Below, one piece after another: positions 8,063-17,688 of a DNA stretch of 64,000 nt (position 1 is its first letter; each line of letters opens with the position of its first letter). Source of the stretch: Paenibacillus oralis (GTDB taxonomy: Bacteria > Bacillota > Bacilli > Paenibacillales > Paenibacillaceae). The notes below the pieces were generated by a model that had not been told where the DNA came from, did not search any database, and saw only the letters and a program-made list of their open reading frames with translations. The DNA is taken from positions 496,001 through 560,000 of the forward strand of contig NZ_RRCN01000001.1 in assembly GCF_003863965.1 (NCBI RefSeq), in the 5' to 3' direction. The translations under genes and the position numbers were made by a program.

Positions 8063-8557
8063 ATGAATCTCAAAGAAACCATTCTGCCTGGAATCGGTAA
8101 AAAATTCGCAATCCAAACCCGCAGCGGTGAAAAACTGACTATTATTATCCACGACGATGGCCGGCGTGAGCTTTACCATTTTGACAATGACGATCCTGAT
8201 ACCAGCATCTCTATGGTTTCGCTCGACGACGATGAAGCGAGATACGTGTCATCCATCATCGGAGGGGTGACGTACCAGCCGACGGCGCTGGAAAATATCG
8301 AAGTGGCTCTGGGCGATCTCATCATTGAATGGTACAAACTCGAACCCCACTATAAAGCGATCGGCAAAACGATCGGCGAACTGCGGATACGCCAGCGCTC
8401 CGGGGCTACCATTATCGCGGTGATCGAGAAAAACCATACGAAACACGTCAACCCCGGGGCCGATTTGCTTCTGACCGCGGAAGCGATGGTCGTCGTTCTT
8501 GGCGAACGGCTGCACCAACAGCAAATTAAACAGATCCTATTGAGTGGAAGCAGTTGA
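8063..8557 (+). CDS. KhtT-like RCK_C regulatory subunit of a cation/proton antiporter
   Basis: 164 residues, the usual KhtT length. The N-terminus (LKETILPGIGKKFAIQTRSG) is the conserved KhtT/YhaT opening. Residues about 80-160 form a TrkA-C/RCK_C domain (GKTIGELRIRQRSGATIIAV; HVNPGADLLLTAEAMVVVLG), which binds small ligands such as c-di-AMP in homologues. The ATG at 8063 has GGAGG about 10 nt upstream; a frame start 17 codons earlier looks non-coding. KhtT normally gates the antiporter KhtU encoded beside it, but no KhtU-type gene is present. The nearest ion transporter is the NhaD-like gene two genes upstream. Confidence 0.88.
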   Translation: MNLKETILPGIGKKFAIQTRSGEKLTIIIHDDGRRELYHFDNDDPDTSISMVSLDDDEARYVSSIIGGVTYQPTALENIEVALGDLIIEWYKLEPHYKAIGKTIGELRIRQRSGATIIAVIEKNHTKHVNPGADLLLTAEAMVVVLGERLHQQQIKQILLSGSS

Positions 8558-8646
8558 ATTAAATCATATTGTCAACTGCCCAATACTTTGGACCGCCACC
8601 ACCCTAAGACCGTATAAAAATACGCTAGTCGAAAGGAGGGGCTTAT

Positions 8647-9483
8647 TTGAAACCAAAGGGCAGCGTCGACTCCCCCATGAACATCGGGCGGCATCAGAGC
8701 CATGCGGCAGTGCGTTGTTTAGGCGTGATCGCCGGAGCCTTGCTCGCCTCCATCGGGCTGGAATTGTTCCTGATGCCCCATGGCATTGTCGTGGGCGGAA
8801 TGACCGGATTGTCCGCTTTATTCGCTTTCAAAACGGAAATGAGGTTGGGATTGTTTCTTTTCTTGTTTAACGTCCCTTTTCTGCTGCTTCAACGTAAAAG
8901 AATCGATTTCCCGTTCGCAATCTTCACCGTGTTGGGCCTGCTGGTTTTCTCGCTGGGAACGGTCATGCTGCATCCTTACCCGCCCCTAATCGATGATCAG
9001 CTTTCCGCCGCGCTGCTCGGCGGGCTGTCGCTCGGCATGGGCATCGGCCTGGCGCTTCGTTTCGGCGGCGCCCTGGATACTGCGGAACAGGCCGCAGAGT
9101 TTATGCGCTTTGGAATAATATCGCCGGAATGGATCATTCTGATCTTCAATTGTACGATCCTGATTGCAGCCGGCTTCCATTTTGGTTTCAATCAGGCGAT
9201 CTATTCCGTGATCGCATATATACTCGCCTTTGAGGCCGTAAAAATACCGGTGCAAGGCTTTAGATTCTCCTATACCGTCCTGATCCAAAGCCGGAATTAC
9301 CGGGAAATTCAGGCGGATTTACAGCGGTACTTAAACCTCCGCGCCGCCTTCCGGACCTTCCCGGCGGAAAACGGGGAAGAACACGGCATACTCGAGTGCG
9401 AGTGCAACCGCCTGGAGCTTTTCCGTTTAAGGGCGATCGTCAGAGACCACGATGCGGACGGTAAAATCACGTTTCGCTTCTGA
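8647..9483 (+). CDS. YitT-family multi-pass membrane protein
   Basis: 278 residues starting with TTG at 8647, with AAAGGAGG 9 nt upstream. Five to six hydrophobic segments. The first pair holds the YitT hallmark (LELFLMPHGIVVGGMTGLS), and GLALRFGGALDTAEQAA resembles the second conserved loop. The C-terminal 45 residues are polar and cytoplasmic, shorter and more diverged than the usual DUF2179 domain (family inference). YitT proteins are of unknown biochemical role. The gene ends just before a strong terminator. Confidence 0.82.
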   Translation: MKPKGSVDSPMNIGRHQSHAAVRCLGVIAGALLASIGLELFLMPHGIVVGGMTGLSALFAFKTEMRLGLFLFLFNVPFLLLQRKRIDFPFAIFTVLGLLVFSLGTVMLHPYPPLIDDQLSAALLGGLSLGMGIGLALRFGGALDTAEQAAEFMRFGIISPEWIILIFNCTILIAAGFHFGFNQAIYSVIAYILAFEAVKIPVQGFRFSYTVLIQSRNYREIQADLQRYLNLRAAFRTFPAENGEEHGILECECNRLELFRLRAIVRDHDADGKITFRF

Positions 9484-9502
9484 TGCCTTATACGGCTGCA
9501 AT

Positions 9503-9541
9503 AGCCCCTTCTCTTGGCAGAGGAGGGGCTTGCTTTTTTTC
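9503..9541 (+). terminator. Intrinsic terminator after the YitT gene
   Basis: AGCCCCTTCTC pairs with GAGGAGGGGCT around TTGGCA, followed by TGCTTTTTTT. It separates the plus-strand YitT gene from the convergent LysR gene. Confidence 0.88.
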
Positions 9542-9543
9542 GG

Positions 9544-10437
9544 TTAATGTTTCGGCAGTTGCTCCAGGAGGTATTCGTTAAATTTGCGGACGCTGGGGGA
9601 CAGTGATTTTTCCTCCCGGTACACAAGGCATATCCGCCGGCTGTTGCTGTACCCCGGCAGATCGCGGCGGATCAGCTCGCCGGACGCGGTTTCCCGCACC
9701 ACGCTCCGCCGGGGCAGCACGGCGATCCCGATGTTGCATTTCACCGCTTCCTTCATCGTTTCGATCGCGCCAAGCTCCATCACCGCATGGAACCGCAACC
9801 CGATCCCCGCCGCCCATGCTTCGGTTAACCGGCGGGAAGTCGATCCCGGCTCGTGCAGCAAAAACGTCTCCAACCTTAAATCGTGGGCCGTAAGCCCGGT
9901 TTGCTGCGCCAGCGGGTGCGCCGGCGCAAGCACCAACTGCAGCTCATCGGCGACAAGCGGGACGATGATCATATCCTGCGGGTCCGTATCCGGCAAGGAG
10001 ACGATCGCCGCGTCGACTTCGTAATTGCGCAGCATCGCCAGCACGGTGTCGGCTTTTTTGACCGAAAGCAGCAGCCTAACGTCCGGGTGAAGCTTCTGAA
10101 ATCCCGCGAAGTAAGGAGGCAGGAAATAGGTGGCCGGCGTATAACTCGCCCCCAGCCGCAACTTGCCGCCCCTGCCTTCCCGATGTTCGGCCGCGCGCTC
10201 CTCCATCTCCGCGGTCAAGGCCACGATACGGCGCACATAAGGCAGCAGATCGGCGGCAGCCTCGCTCGGGCGCAGCTTGCGGGCCGACTTGCGGGCCAAT
10301 TCCAGGCCGAGCTCCTCCTCCAGCTTACGCAAGTGAAAGCTTACCGTCGGCTGCTTTAAACCTAATTTTTCCGCCGTCTCCTGCAGCGTTTTACCGGAGC
10401 CGATTTCCTGCAGCACTTTCAACTGTTGAATGTTCAC
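9544..10437 (-). CDS. LysR-type transcriptional regulator
   Basis: 297 residues. N-terminal winged HTH (MNIQQLKVLQEIGSGKTLQE; GLKQPTVSFHLRKLEEELG) and a periplasmic-binding-fold effector domain from about 90 (KLRLGASYTPATYFLPPYFA), with GAIETMKEAVKCNIGIAVLP matching the CysL/CysB-like subgroup. It is transcribed divergently from the ABC importer that starts at 10639. A perfect 17-bp palindrome lies between them, so it most likely controls the importer and itself. The effector cannot be deduced. Confidence 0.9.
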   Translation of the reverse strand: MNIQQLKVLQEIGSGKTLQETAEKLGLKQPTVSFHLRKLEEELGLELARKSARKLRPSEAAADLLPYVRRIVALTAEMEERAAEHREGRGGKLRLGASYTPATYFLPPYFAGFQKLHPDVRLLLSVKKADTVLAMLRNYEVDAAIVSLPDTDPQDMIIVPLVADELQLVLAPAHPLAQQTGLTAHDLRLETFLLHEPGSTSRRLTEAWAAGIGLRFHAVMELGAIETMKEAVKCNIGIAVLPRRSVVRETASGELIRRDLPGYSNSRRICLVYREEKSLSPSVRKFNEYLLEQLPKH

Positions 10438-10462
10438 TTCGCGATCCCCTCCTGACCAGAAA

Positions 10463-10479
10463 TATAGATCAGATCTATA
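10463..10479. promoter_or_regulatory. LysR operator: perfect 17-bp palindrome
   Basis: TATAGATC-A-GATCTATA is a perfect dyad that also fits the T-N11-A rule of LysR binding sites. It lies 26 nt from the lysR start and about 160 nt before the importer start, in an AT-rich stretch. An activation site next to the importer promoter is expected but not resolved. Confidence 0.7.
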
Positions 10480-10638
10480 CTAATATCAATATATATAAAC
10501 ATTATTTAACAAAGATCATACGCTCCGTTAACATGTTGCTGATTGTTGGTTGTTAAATTTGAAGCAGCGAGGGGACCAAAGGGCAAGTTCGTCAATGGCC
10601 CCGACGTGAAATATAGGCGACCTGAAGGGAGTATGGAG

Positions 10639-11784
10639 ATGAAAAATAAACGAAATCGGGGAATCGGTTTACTGTTGTTAACGCTGCTATTGACGCTGGC
10701 GTTGACCGCCTGCGGAGGAGCGGGCGGAAACGGAAGCGGCGGCACGCAAAATACGGCTGGGGGCGCCGGCGCGGAACCCGCCGGGAATGCCTCGGGAGCT
10801 GGGCAAGGCGAAAACGGCAACAACGCCGGCTCCAAGGAAGAACCTGCCAAGGATGAAGGAACGCTTACCGTCTATCTGAACGATTTTGACGATATTATCG
10901 CCGAAATGTTCGAGAAGAGCACCGGGTACAAGGTGAATCTCGTCACCGGGAACGGGGCGGAAATCATGTCGCGCATCGAGGCGGAGAAAGGCAATCCGCA
11001 TTGGGACGTCGTTTGGGCGGATATGATGCCGTCGATCAACGGACTCGGCCAGCAGGGGCAGCTGCTTACGGGCTGGACGCCCGACAACGCCGCCAACTTG
11101 ACGGAAACCTACCGCGGCTATGTGCCGGAAAATAAAGCTTACTACCCGACGGGCGCTCATGCGGCCGGGGTGATCGTGTACAACAAAAACAGCTTTACGG
11201 AGGACCAGGCCCCAAAATCATGGGCGGACTTCGCCAAACCGGAATATAAAGACATCATCGCCACGGCGGACCCGGCGATCGCCGCTCCGGCTTATCCGTT
11301 CGTCGCCCGTTTCTTTGAGCAGGAAGGCATGGATGGGGGCAAGGCGTTATTTGACTCCTGGTTTAACAACGGCCTCCGCGTGTATCCGAAAAATCCGCAG
11401 GTCGTACAAGCCCTGACCGCGGGCGAAGTGAAAATCGCCGCCCTGCAGGAATCGAACGCTTACAGTATGCTGGCCTCCGGCGAGCCAATCGGCATCGTTT
11501 GGCCGGAAGAAGGCGCGCCGGCATCGGTACGGGTGGCCGCGATTCAGAAGGATACGAAAAACCTCAACGCCGCCAAGGCATTCATCGAGTTTTTGCTCGA
11601 TCCGAAAACGCAGCAGGAACTGGTCGACCGCGGCGATGAAGCTTATTTTGAGCCGTCCGCCACAGGGGCCAAAGCGAAGGAAGACCGCGATCCAAACGCC
11701 AAGCTGGTTGCCGCCGGCGCCGTCTGGGCCGCGGAGCATGAAGCGGAAATCAAACAATGGTTTGCCGATAAAGCGGTAAAATAA
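10639..11784 (+). CDS. ABC importer substrate-binding lipoprotein (Fe3+/2-aminoethylphosphonate type)
   Basis: 381 residues. Signal peptide with lipobox (LALTACGG, lipidated Cys near residue 23), then a Gly/Asn/Ala-rich linker of about 50 residues, then a type-2 periplasmic-binding fold (TLTVYLNDFDDIIAEMFEKS; HWDVVWADMMPS). The family takes up ferric iron or phosphonates. No clear iron-ligand tyrosine pair can be asserted from reading alone. Two ATGs occur, at 10633 and 10639; the second is better spaced from GAAGGGAG. First gene of a four-gene operon with permease, ATPase and phosphoesterase. Confidence 0.87.
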   Translation: MKNKRNRGIGLLLLTLLLTLALTACGGAGGNGSGGTQNTAGGAGAEPAGNASGAGQGENGNNAGSKEEPAKDEGTLTVYLNDFDDIIAEMFEKSTGYKVNLVTGNGAEIMSRIEAEKGNPHWDVVWADMMPSINGLGQQGQLLTGWTPDNAANLTETYRGYVPENKAYYPTGAHAAGVIVYNKNSFTEDQAPKSWADFAKPEYKDIIATADPAIAAPAYPFVARFFEQEGMDGGKALFDSWFNNGLRVYPKNPQVVQALTAGEVKIAALQESNAYSMLASGEPIGIVWPEEGAPASVRVAAIQKDTKNLNAAKAFIEFLLDPKTQQELVDRGDEAYFEPSATGAKAKEDRDPNAKLVAAGAVWAAEHEAEIKQWFADKAVK

Positions 11785-11791
11785 CCGGCCT

Positions 11792-13470
11792 ATGCTGCGA
11801 CATACGCAAGACCGTCTCGGGTGGTCCGTCAGCCTGATCCTGTTTGTGCTCGTGCTGTATCCCCTGCTGGCCGTGTTCATCCAGGTGCTGCTGCCCGGCG
11901 TGTTTTTCGGCAACTGGGAACGGGGGGATCTTGGCCTGCTGCTGGAAATCTTCCGCCGCCCGTTATGGCAAAAATCATTGGAAAATTCGGTCATTCTCGC
12001 CAGCGGAACGACCGTGCTGGCTACGCTGCTCGGCGGGGGATTGGCGATGATCCGCTCCAGCCGGCAGTTCCCGACCGCCCGGCTGCTGGACGCCGCGGTC
12101 TGGATTTTGCTGATCATGCCCTCCTTCATTTTGGCCCAGGGCTGGATCATGTTTTCGGCGGGCGGCGGCCTGGCCGCCAAGCTGCTGGGCTGGACCTGGA
12201 TCACTCCGGCGGTGTTTCAGCCGGCCGGCTTGATCGTGGTCATGACGCTCAGCAAATTTCCGCTTGCTTATTTAAGCGTACGCTCCGCGATGGAATGGAA
12301 GGTGGAGCAGCTATCAGAGGCTGCGCGGCTCAGCGGCGCTTCCCCGTGGCGGGTATGGCGCACGATTCAGGCGCCGCTGCTGCTCCCGGCCTTTCTCGCC
12401 GGAGCGGCGCTCGTGTTTATGGATACGGTCGGCGATTTCGGGCTTCCGGCTTCGATCGCGGCCGTGTACCGCTTCCCGACGCTGCCTTATTCGATCTACT
12501 CGGCGCTGTATACGTCGCCGATCCGTTTTGACATGGCCGGGGTATTGTCTTTTTATCTCGTGCTGCTGATCGGCGCGGCGATGCTGGTGCAGTTTTATGC
12601 GCTGCGCCGCTCCAGATTCGACTTCTTGTCAGCCCGCGCCATGCCTGCGGTGCCGAAACCGGCCGGGCGCTTCAAATGGCCGCTCGCCGCGTTGAACCTG
12701 GCCTTTTTGCTGGTCGTTATCGGCATCCCGATCGGTTCCAACGTGCTGCTGTCCTTTTTAAAAACGCAGACCGGCGGGCTGCAGCCCGGGAACCTGACCT
12801 TGGAGCATTACCGCTCCCTGTTCCAAAGCGGCTCCGAGCTGCTCGTTGGACTTGAGCGTTCGCTTGCGATTGCAATGCTTGCCGCCGCGCTTGGCCTGTT
12901 GATCGGCTTGATGGCCGCTTACGTGCTGAACTATTCCCAGTTCCGCCTCAAGCGCGGCATTGAGGTTTTGTCGCTCGTCACGCTCGCCGTGCCCGGCGTT
13001 GTGCTGGGGATCGGTTACATCTTTGTGTGGAACCAGCGCTGGCTGAACAACATCGGGCTGCTGCTTTACGGCAAACCGTCCATTCTCGTGCTGGCGGCGA
13101 TCGCCGGGGCGATCCCGGTCATCACGAGGGTGCTGATCGGGGCGATGGCCAAGGTGCCGGGCAGCTTGCTGCATGCCGCTCAGTTGAACGGGGACACCTG
13201 GCTGGGCCGGATCCGCCGCGTGCTGGCTCCGCTGATCCACGGCGCGCTGCTTTCCGCCGGACTGGCGGCGTTCGGGTCCAGCGTGTTCGATTTGGCGGTC
13301 AACTCGATTTTGTTCCCGCCGAATTTCATCACATTTCCGGTATCCGTCAACAAAGCTTTCGAAGACATGAAGTTCGGGTACGCCTCGGCCGCCACCGTGT
13401 TTGGCGGAACCATTGTCGTTCTGATTATTTTGCTGCTGGAAGTGCTTCTTCGGCGCAAGGAGGTCAAATC

Positions 13471-13474
<4 letters not shown>
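11792..13474 (+). CDS. Two-domain ABC permease (FbpB/ThiP-like)
   Basis: 560 residues with about 12 membrane helices. Two MetI-type permease domains are joined in one chain, as in FbpB and ThiP. Each half carries an EAA-like loop: EAARLSGASPWRVWRTIQAP and HAAQLNGDTWLGRIRRVLAP. It forms the translocation pore for the binding protein encoded 7 nt upstream. No good ribosome site precedes the ATG, so translation may be coupled to the first gene. It overlaps the ATPase start by 4 nt. Confidence 0.9.
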
Positions 13475-14738
<1,264 letters not shown>

Positions 14739-14742
<4 letters not shown>

Positions 14743-15401
14743 ACCCACTCACCCATCGATCGCGTTTGCTGGCGATCTCCGACATACACGGCCACGGCGA
14801 AGGACTGAAGCTTCTGCTGGCCGCTTCCGCTTACGATGCCCGGCGTGATCAGTTGATTCTGCTGGGCGACTACATTAACGCGGACCCGGACACCTGGGGA
14901 ACGCTGGAGCAGATTCAGCAGCTCACCCTGAATGGGGCGACGGCCTTGCTCGGGAATTTGGAAATGGGTCTGCTGAAAAAGGCTGGCTCAATTCCCGAGA
15001 CGCTTGTCCCGCCCGCCCGGCTGGATTGGTTAAACGGGCTGCCTTTTTATGTGACCGTAGGCTCTTGGCTGTTCGTACACGCGGGGATCCGCCCGGGCCG
15101 CTCCCTGGAGCAGCAATCTCCCGAAGACCTTACCGGGATTCGCGAAGACTTTTGGAACGCCGCGCCGGACTGCGGATACACCGTCGTATTCGGCCACACG
15201 CCAACCTTCAAGCTGGGGGCCAAACCCGGTGCGATCTGGCAGGCCCCCGGACGCCTCGGCATCGACACCGGGGCCAAACACGGCGAACGGCTGACCTTGC
15301 TCGACCTCACCGGCGGCACGGCCTATTCCTGTTCGACTTTGCAGGCCAGCCTGTACGGCGATCTTCGGATCGAAGCGGTATCCCTGCCAGAGTCACTCTA
15401 A
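14739..15401 (+). CDS. PPP-like metallophosphoesterase with altered GNHE motif
   Basis: 220 residues of the calcineurin-like fold, near ApaH/PrpE in length. Motif I SDIHGHGEG, motif II LLGDYINADPD, motif III GNLEMG, then FVHAG and VFGHTPTFK. The metal-ligand Asp, His and Asn positions are kept, but the catalytic His of GNHE is Leu and the DRG of GDxxDRG is missing (NAD), so activity may be changed or lost. The ATG overlaps the ATPase stop (ATGA). Placement at the end of an importer operon suggests it acts on the imported compound or regulates the transporter; this is inference. Confidence 0.82.
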
Positions 15402-15413
15402 AAATTCAAGGCT

Positions 15414-15595
15414 CATTGGAAAAATTCCAATAGATTGGCGGTAATCGAACGGAATTTTGAGCTCTCATTGGAAAAAACCCAATAGATTTCGCTCAAATCG
15501 CCCGTTTGGGACCCCGCCGACCCCAATCTATTGGAAATATCCAATCTAGCAGCTGTATTTACCATTATATTTCCAATTCTATTGGATATTTCCAA
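15414..15595. repeat. Four copies of an ATTGGAAATATCCAAT palindromic repeat
   Basis: Units at about 15414-15436, 15465-15487, 15525-15548 and 15575-15595, each a near-palindrome of ATTGGAAA and TTTCCAAT joined to a TAGATT flank. The first two are in one orientation and the last two inverted. They fill the 200-bp gap between the convergent phosphoesterase and DUF4965 genes and could act as hairpins ending both transcripts. Confidence 0.75.
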
Positions 15596-15600
15596 TCGGG

Positions 15601-17685
15601 CTATTGGGTCACTTGAGAAACGGCCGAACCTAACCCTTTCTCCTTCAGCAGCTTGATAAACATTCCGCCGACCACGCTGCGGTGCTGGAAGTTCATCTGC
15701 CGGGCCGTCCGGGTGTCATACCAGTCCGAAAAAGGGACGCGGTCGCGCGTTTCGTTCAGAAAATCCCAAAGCGGCTCGATCAGCCGGAGGAAATCGTCCC
15801 GGTTCTCCGCCAGCGAGGCGGCCCAAACGAGCCAATCGGCCTTTGTGTAATGCTCGCGGTTATCCAGCGCCACGCCGTACCGGTCCTGCCGCGACACATA
15901 CCAGGCCACTTCCCGCCGCACGATCTCCTCGTCAAATAAGCGGGTGCCGAACAAAATGTCCCAGATCAGATTGTATTTCAGGCTCCACGTGCCTTCTTGG
16001 CCAAACGCCAGCACGGTGTGTCCGCGAGCCCCGCTATCCCCATTTTTTACGCCGCTCCGCTCCTCGGCCAGTTCCGCCCAGCGTGCGGCCATTTCTTTTG
16101 CCGCCGCCCTATAGCGCTCCGTCTCTTCCGGTTCGTCAAGCAGACCGAGCAGCAGCGAATAGCTGGCCACCCCCATGACCGCCTTTGCCGAAAGGTTGGC
16201 ATTGCGGGCCAAATGGCCGGCAAAATCGTCCGTGCAAAGCTGGTTTTCCGGGTCCAGCCCATGCTGCAGCAAGTAGCCTGCCCACCGGTCCAGCAGCTTC
16301 TGATGCTCCCGCACGAACTCCGTGTTCCGGTCGGCCAGACTGACCGCGGCGGCCATGATCAGCATATTGCCGCATTCCTCGACCGGCATTTGTCCGTCCA
16401 GGGCGTTTCCCCCGTACACCTGTCCGTTCGCCAGCGGATATTGTCCGACGTCATGCGGCGCGAATTCAAACGGCCATGCTTCGCTCCCCGCGTATCGGAA
16501 AATCGGCCGCATCATCCCCCGCACCAGTTCAGGCCGGTACAGCAAAAACAGCGGGATCGAAGGATAACTTACGTCCACCGTGGCGATGCAGCCGTTGCTG
16601 AAGCATTCCTTGGACATGAACAGAAGTTCGCCTTCCGGGCCCCTGACCAGCTTATGTGCGGCAATAGCTTGGCGGTAGGACAAAGCCAGAATATCGGCGT
16701 ATTTATCACCGCCGGCGGCAGCCGCGTCTTCCCGGAGCTGCCGGTCAAATGAACCGCAGTGTTCCATGATTTCGGCATACTCCAAGTATGCGTCCGCCAG
16801 CATCGCCGGAGCGGTTTGGCCGTCTTTTTTCCAATAAGCCTCCAGCTTCTGGCCGAAATATTCGATCGAATAAACATCATCGTAAGCGAGCACGAGCAAA
16901 TTCGTCTTCTCCGCTTCCGTCACTTCCCCGCAGTCCCACACGCAGGCCATGACGAACTGACTGTCCCTCACCGGCTGCGGCTGAGGCATGCGGGACAGGT
17001 TCTTTCCAATGCCGCCGGGCTTCAGCTCCGTTTCCCCGGTTCCCGCAAATGCCTTGCGGACTGCGGCAGTGTCCATAAAGGTGCGGATATCGGCCGCTTC
17101 TTTCGCCGCCAAATAGAAATAACCCCAATCGATCCGCCGGTCGTCACCCGATGCGTTCAGACAGTTTTGCTCGGCATGGCTGACTTGCAGCAGCGTCAAG
17201 CCGTCCGCTTTTTCCTGCCGCCACACGATGCTTTGATCGCTGGTGTTCACGCACCATTCCCCGGTCACGTCAAAATAGATCCGCACCGAATGTGGCCGGC
17301 CGTCCACGGAACAAACGCGGAAATGCACGTAGGAGGCGGGTCGCGACAGCAGCTCAAGATCATCCAAAAGCAGCGGGCTCGTAAATTTCACCTCAAGCCG
17401 GACCCCCGCCGCCTCAAAGCGATAAGTGCTGGAAAGTGGAGTTACTTCAAGCCCGGTTTGCGGCATTGCCTCCGGCTCAGGGTAGTAGTTTTCCGCATTT
17501 GGCTCCAATAGCCCGGCGAAGCGCCAGGGGACGCCGTCGATCCGAATGATTCCGGTAAGCGCGTTTCGTTTGCCGGTCCAGTGGCGCGTAAAATCATCGG
17601 TGAGCCGGTCCGCCATCGACCATACGCTGAAATAAGGATCAATCGTCACCAACGGAACGGCCGGCGGGCGTAGAACGTTATTCAT
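15601..17685 (-). CDS. DUF4965/glutaminase-A-like (GtaA family) protein
   Basis: 694 residues. The opening (RPPAVPLVTIDPYFSVWSMA; LTDDFTRHWTGKRNALTG) is the typical N-terminal domain of the DUF5127/DUF4965 family, and the middle (SYRQAIAAHKLVRGPEGELL; FPSIPLFLL-like block) is the six-hairpin toroid domain. Fungal relatives are called glutaminase A, but bacterial members occur in glycan-degradation clusters and the substrate is uncertain. No signal peptide, so it is intracellular here. It starts 3 nt after the preceding gene and ends the mannosidase operon, suggesting a role in processing imported glycans. Confidence 0.82.
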   Translation of the reverse strand: MNNVLRPPAVPLVTIDPYFSVWSMADRLTDDFTRHWTGKRNALTGIIRIDGVPWRFAGLLEPNAENYYPEPEAMPQTGLEVTPLSSTYRFEAAGVRLEVKFTSPLLLDDLELLSRPASYVHFRVCSVDGRPHSVRIYFDVTGEWCVNTSDQSIVWRQEKADGLTLLQVSHAEQNCLNASGDDRRIDWGYFYLAAKEAADIRTFMDTAAVRKAFAGTGETELKPGGIGKNLSRMPQPQPVRDSQFVMACVWDCGEVTEAEKTNLLVLAYDDVYSIEYFGQKLEAYWKKDGQTAPAMLADAYLEYAEIMEHCGSFDRQLREDAAAAGGDKYADILALSYRQAIAAHKLVRGPEGELLFMSKECFSNGCIATVDVSYPSIPLFLLYRPELVRGMMRPIFRYAGSEAWPFEFAPHDVGQYPLANGQVYGGNALDGQMPVEECGNMLIMAAAVSLADRNTEFVREHQKLLDRWAGYLLQHGLDPENQLCTDDFAGHLARNANLSAKAVMGVASYSLLLGLLDEPEETERYRAAAKEMAARWAELAEERSGVKNGDSGARGHTVLAFGQEGTWSLKYNLIWDILFGTRLFDEEIVRREVAWYVSRQDRYGVALDNREHYTKADWLVWAASLAENRDDFLRLIEPLWDFLNETRDRVPFSDWYDTRTARQMNFQHRSVVGGMFIKLLKEKGLGSAVSQVTQ

Positions 17686-17688
17686 AAG

